Shown in pieces: positions 46,420 through 49,020 of a stretch of DNA of 49,020 bases (the stretch's first letter is position 1; each line of letters starts with the position of its first letter). The stretch lies in the NCBI GenBank assembly GCA_948944455.1, contig CARBES010000003.1, positions 1 through 49,020 on the forward strand, in the 5' to 3' direction. Source of the DNA: an uncultured Candidatus Saccharibacteria bacterium (GTDB lineage: Bacteria; Patescibacteriota; Saccharimonadia; Saccharimonadales; Saccharimonadaceae). The notes below the pieces were generated by a model. The model saw only the letters and a list, made by a program, of their open reading frames with translations. It was not told where the DNA came from and ran no database searches. Position numbers and translations under genes: made by a program.

Positions 46420-46905
46420 ATGGCAGAAATGGCATTTGATGGGCAGCGCGAGGGGGAAGAAGTAGAACTAATATTTCGGCGGCATTTTTTGACGACATGG
46501 CGAGGATTAGTAGTGTTGATTTTGTTTGCGGGATGGGGGTATATTCCGATGCTAGTGCGACCGGGTGAGCAAGTCTGGTTCTTTGTCTGGTTAGGATGTC
46601 TAGCGGTGGGGCTATTGTTTGCGTTAAACGTGTATATGAAGTGGTACTTCTCCTACTATTTAGTGACAAATGAACGAATTCGTCAGGTACGTCAAAAGGG
46701 AATTTTTCGGAAAACTGTAGTAGATTTGGGTTTAGATAAAATCCAGAGCATTAAATATGATGTACCGGGGATTTGGGCTGGGATGCTTGGATATGGGACG
46801 CTTTTGATTCGAACACAAGTGGGGAATATGACAATTAGTATGGTGCAAAAACCGGAAAAGATTTATAATATATTGCAAGATTTAGCAAGTAAGGCGACGA
46901 AGTAA
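46420..46905 (+). CDS. Bacterial PH-domain (YdbS/YdbT-like) membrane protein, 161 aa
   Basis: Two membrane helices (about 27-45 and 51-72) are followed by a small bacterial PH-type beta domain: YLVTNERIRQVRQKGIFRKT, VVDLGLDKIQSIKYDVPGIW, GYGTLLIRTQVGNMTISMV. The start at 46420 is chosen over an upstream in-frame ATG because the -10 box lies between them. Such proteins are widespread and poorly understood envelope components. Co-transcribed with the SurA-like gene, whose ATG uses the last base of this stop. Confidence 0.82.
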   Translation: MAEMAFDGQREGEEVELIFRRHFLTTWRGLVVLILFAGWGYIPMLVRPGEQVWFFVWLGCLAVGLLFALNVYMKWYFSYYLVTNERIRQVRQKGIFRKTVVDLGLDKIQSIKYDVPGIWAGMLGYGTLLIRTQVGNMTISMVQKPEKIYNILQDLASKATK

Positions 46906-47927
46906 TGAGTATTTTTAAGCAAAAACCAAAAACCGAGCGAGAAAAAGTCGAAGAACGGCGCGAAGAGGTTTTGGCACGGGGGAAGAAATTCAAGTACCCG
47001 ATGCAGTATGCTAAGCATCGTTTGATGGTTAATACTATAATCGTGGCAGTAATTGCGATAGTTTTGATGGTAGTGGCAGGTTGGGCGATGCTTTACAAGT
47101 TTCAAGATACGGGCGATATGATCTATCGAGTGACACAGGTGATTCCGGTGCCGGTGGCAGAAGTGGAGGGGGCACGAGTGCGATATAGTGATTATCTCAT
47201 GATTTATCGGAGTAACTTGATAACTTCGGAGCAGCAAGGCGGTCAACTAGGAAGTGGCGAAGATGCGGAGGCGGTGCGTGAAGCTTATAAGCAAGCAGCA
47301 TTGTATTCGGCGGTGGAGTATACCTATGCGTTGAAGTTAGGACGAGAGTTGAATCTGACCGTGACGGAGCAGGAGATTGATCAGGCCTTTGATGAGCATC
47401 GGAAAGTTGGAGGGGTGGAACGGAGCGAAGAGGGTTTCTTGAAGATTTTGAACGATAATTTCGGAATGAACAAGCGAGAATATCGGCGGATGCTGTATTT
47501 ACTTTTGATGAAGGCGAAGGTATCGCAGGAGATTGATAAACCGGCAGCGGAGCAAGCACAGAAAGTAGAACGGATTTTGGCGGAGAGTGATAATGATTTA
47601 CGAAAGGCTGCAGAGGAGCTGAGCGGTCCAGACGTAGAATACCAAGAGACGGGGCGATTAGTTGATAATATGAATGTTGATGGCGGCCGTTCGACAGCAG
47701 CGATGAAGCTGGAGCCGGGGCAAGTGTCAAGTCGGTTCTTGTCGAGCAATGGCGATGGATACTATTTTGTGAAGCTGATTGATAAAACGGATTCGGAAGT
47801 AAACTATAATTCGCTAAAGATTAGCTTTACGGAGTTCGATCGGCGGATAGCGGAGCTGTATGCGAACGGTGATGTCGAAATATTTATCACGATTAGTGAT
47901 GAGGCGGAGCGGGCCGAGGAAGAGTAA
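46905..47927 (+). CDS. Membrane-anchored SurA/PrsA-like foldase domain protein, 340 aa
   Basis: A basic, charged start (MSIFKQKPKTEREKVEERRE) is followed by one helix (about 45-68) and a mainly helical extracytoplasmic domain. VAEVEGARVRYSDYLMIYRS, LGRELNLTVTEQEIDQAFDE and NFGMNKREYRRMLYLLLMKA follow the pattern of SurA N-terminal chaperone domains, and MKLEPGQVSSRFLSSNGDGY with YFVKLIDKTDSEVNYNSLKI resembles a shortened parvulin PPIase module. Catalytic parvulin residues cannot be assigned, so it may act only as a chaperone for secreted proteins. Overlaps its neighbours by one base on each side. Confidence 0.78.
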   Translation: MSIFKQKPKTEREKVEERREEVLARGKKFKYPMQYAKHRLMVNTIIVAVIAIVLMVVAGWAMLYKFQDTGDMIYRVTQVIPVPVAEVEGARVRYSDYLMIYRSNLITSEQQGGQLGSGEDAEAVREAYKQAALYSAVEYTYALKLGRELNLTVTEQEIDQAFDEHRKVGGVERSEEGFLKILNDNFGMNKREYRRMLYLLLMKAKVSQEIDKPAAEQAQKVERILAESDNDLRKAAEELSGPDVEYQETGRLVDNMNVDGGRSTAAMKLEPGQVSSRFLSSNGDGYYFVKLIDKTDSEVNYNSLKISFTEFDRRIAELYANGDVEIFITISDEAERAEEE

Positions 47928-48304
47928 TGGTTAGGCGGCTAGTAAAGGTCTTATTGGTATTAGCGCTGGTGGCTTTTGTTGGTTTGAAATTTTTGCCATT
48001 AGGAGCAAGTACGGTGTTCCAAAGTATGGACACGGGTAAGAATTTCACAGTACCAAACCTAGTGGTGCCGGCGGGAGAATGTTGCGCATACGCAGCGACG
48101 TTTAAGTCGATACGAGGCGTATGGTCACTTGAACGAGAGGTAGAGAAGATCCTCGAGGATGATTATGAGGAAATGGTTTGTTCGCGTGGGGATAGGGTTT
48201 ATTATGATGCGGAGCAGGATGTTACCGTGACTGGGTACACCGTGAGGTTGGGATTCCCGTTTAATGAAGTGATTATTTCATACGAACTCGGCCGTAAGTG
48301 TTAA
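47927..48304 (+). CDS. Small secreted or membrane-anchored protein, 125 aa
   Basis: Not recognised. The N-terminal hydrophobic segment (RRLVKVLLVLALVAFVGLKF) is a signal peptide or anchor. The external part (about 95 residues) has four cysteines (GECCAYA, MVCSRGD, GRKC) that could form disulfides, and a beta-rich end (VTVTGYTVRLGFPFNEVIIS). Its ATG uses the last base of the SurA-like stop, so it is the third gene of that operon and a possible client or partner of the foldase. Confidence 0.7.
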   Translation: MVRRLVKVLLVLALVAFVGLKFLPLGASTVFQSMDTGKNFTVPNLVVPAGECCAYAATFKSIRGVWSLEREVEKILEDDYEEMVCSRGDRVYYDAEQDVTVTGYTVRLGFPFNEVIISYELGRKC

Positions 48305-48366
48305 GAATAATAGATTCTCTGAACAGTTAGTTGGACCTATTGTTTCTAACATTTTTCGCCACACCC

Positions 48367-48597
48367 TTCTTCATCCTCCCTTGATTACTCTATAGCTAGA
48401 CAACGGAGGGGTTTGCCCCAGAAACGTGGCCCTAAAAATGTAGGAGCGATCCCATCGGCGACAGTTAGGTACATGCCTTCATATACTAAACTTGGTGCAC
48501 TTTTAGTCCAACTGAATCCACCGCCTCCACCAAACCATAGAGAATTCCCGTACCAACTTTCCGATTGACTCGGATGTCCGCTGCGGACGAAGAAAAG
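48367..48597 (-). repeat. Variable FISUMP-like cassette R (minus)
   Basis: The minus frame is open from FFVRSGHPSQSESWYG through GGGGGFSWTK to GPRFWGKPLRCLAIE and stop. An ATG-led reading appears only by running back through cassette S and is not a credible start. The inner edge carries AAGAAAAG. Confidence 0.85.
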
Positions 48598-48834
48598 TAT
48601 GTCGTCCGCAGCGGGTATTTGCGTCACGGTTTTGGGTATACCTACGGCGTAGCCCAAGATGAACACCTTACTATTGGAACTGGCGGTAAGATAGATACGT
48701 CTAGTGGCTATTATAGAAACTATTACCTGTGGTTCAATGCTACAATTGTAGATCCAATCCGAGCAAATGGAGCGCGCTTCGTTGGTCTCTCCCTCCGTTG
48801 TCTAGCCATATAGAGTAATCAAGGAAGGATGAAG
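48598..48834 (+). repeat. Variable FISUMP-like cassette S (plus)
   Basis: The frame is open from VVRSGYLRHGFGYTYG to NGARFVGLSLRCLAI and TAG. Its inner edge begins TATGTCGTCCGCAGCGGG, without the CTTTTCTT extension, mirroring cassette K. Confidence 0.85.
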
Positions 48835-48931
48835 GTTAACTAATTATTACTATTCAAACCTAGCAATCCGATCAACAGATAACCTTTTGCCGTGTATAAA
48901 ACGCAAAAGTTCGGACTTTGCTAGAACAGGC

Positions 48932-48952
48932 AAAAAAATACCTCCGAAGAGG
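48932..48952 (-). terminator. Terminator downstream of tRNA-Gly
   Basis: On the minus strand GCCTC-TTCG-GAGGT is followed by ATTTTTTTG, about 15 bases after the tRNA 3' end. Confidence 0.8.
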
Positions 48953-48966
48953 CTAAATTTCAATCC

Positions 48967-49020
48967 TGGTGCGGGTATGGGGAGTCGGACCCCAATCTCA
49001 TCCTTGGGAAGGATACATAA
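48967..49020 (-). tRNA. tRNA-Gly (anticodon CCC), 5' part outside window
   Basis: On the minus strand the anticodon stem TATCC/GGATG surrounds loop TTCCCAA (anticodon CCC), followed by T arm TGGGG-TCCGACT-CCCCA, acceptor strand TACCCGC, A73 and CCA. The D arm and 5' acceptor strand lie beyond the window edge. The discriminator is A rather than the U usual in bacterial tRNA-Gly. Confidence 0.75.

Noticed and set aside
438..48834. Diversity-generating retroelement as the source of cassette variation
   Set aside because: No reverse transcriptase, template repeat or accessory gene is in the window, and cassettes differ in length and at all bases, not only at template adenines.
5008..48834. Integron gene-cassette array
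   Set aside because: Cassettes are dispersed singly or in inverted pairs among core genes rather than in tandem, lack a typical attC core, and the only tyrosine recombinase lacks a visible integrase-specific insert.
438..48834. CRISPR or tandem repeat array
   Set aside because: Repeats are separated by kilobases and occur in both orientations with coding interiors; no regular spacers.

Overview
The window looks like a piece of a Patescibacteria (CPR) chromosome, most likely a Candidatus Saccharibacteria relative. This is inferred from gene content and style, not from a marker-gene tree: compact core genes, a Gram-positive-like type IV pilus set, FISUMP-like surface-protein fragments, MacB-type FtsX permeases, DUF5674, no biosynthetic genes, the standard genetic code, and many genes whose -10 box sits six bases before the ATG (predicted leaderless mRNAs).

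Layout. 1-2 kb: end of a Fic-domain gene and a minus-strand DUF11-like protein. 2-4.5 kb: SufS-like cysteine desulfurase and a DsbA-like thiol oxidoreductase. 5-10 kb: three FtsX-type permeases (one frameshifted) and a small secreted protein. 10.7-12.5 kb: DUF5674 protein, a small helical protein, a Nudix hydrolase. 12.5-16 kb: ABC ATPase plus two FtsX permeases. 16-18.6 kb: DHH-family protein and TruB. 19.5-25.7 kb: membrane JAMM-like protein, S15, two unknown proteins, PNPase. 25.8-31.5 kb: FtsK, rpsF-ssb-rpsR, EF-P, TlyA-like methylase. 31.7-32.1 kb: a candidate structured RNA with its own promoter and terminator. 32.2-42.8 kb: type IV pilus locus (pilM, N-, O-, P-like, pilB, pilT, pilC, pilin, prepilin peptidase). 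43-49 kb: tRNA-Gln, tyrosine recombinase, tRNA-Arg, HD hydrolase, Ndk, PH-domain and SurA-like membrane proteins, end of a tRNA-Gly.

The striking feature is a dispersed family of about 220-bp cassettes in the intergenic gaps: 17 complete copies plus 2 remnants. Each has a near-invariant inner edge (encoding FFVRSG), a near-invariant outer edge (encoding SLRCLAI or SLRCLAIE, stop, then a CCCTCC/GGGAGG dyad) and a hypervariable middle. Every middle I translated is open in the one frame that joins the two edges, yet none has a plausible start codon or promoter. The encoded 60-70 residues resemble the C-terminal part of FISUMP-type domains. Copies often lie as head-to-head inverted pairs. Two pairs share their central spacer in opposite orientation, and two pairs of loci share long, nearly identical flanks with unrelated middles. 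The simplest reading is a genome-wide archive of silent cassettes that recombine, at conserved edges, with each other and probably with an expressed surface-protein gene outside the window: an antigenic- or ligand-variation system. This is inference; the expressed partner is not in view.

Other structure includes long inverted-repeat elements just after stop codons (one seems to have entered truB in frame), a perfect 16-bp-arm palindrome whose near copy lies in frame inside the tlyA-like gene, and five minus-strand orphan genes with strong promoters and Shine-Dalgarno sites that contrast with the leaderless housekeeping genes.
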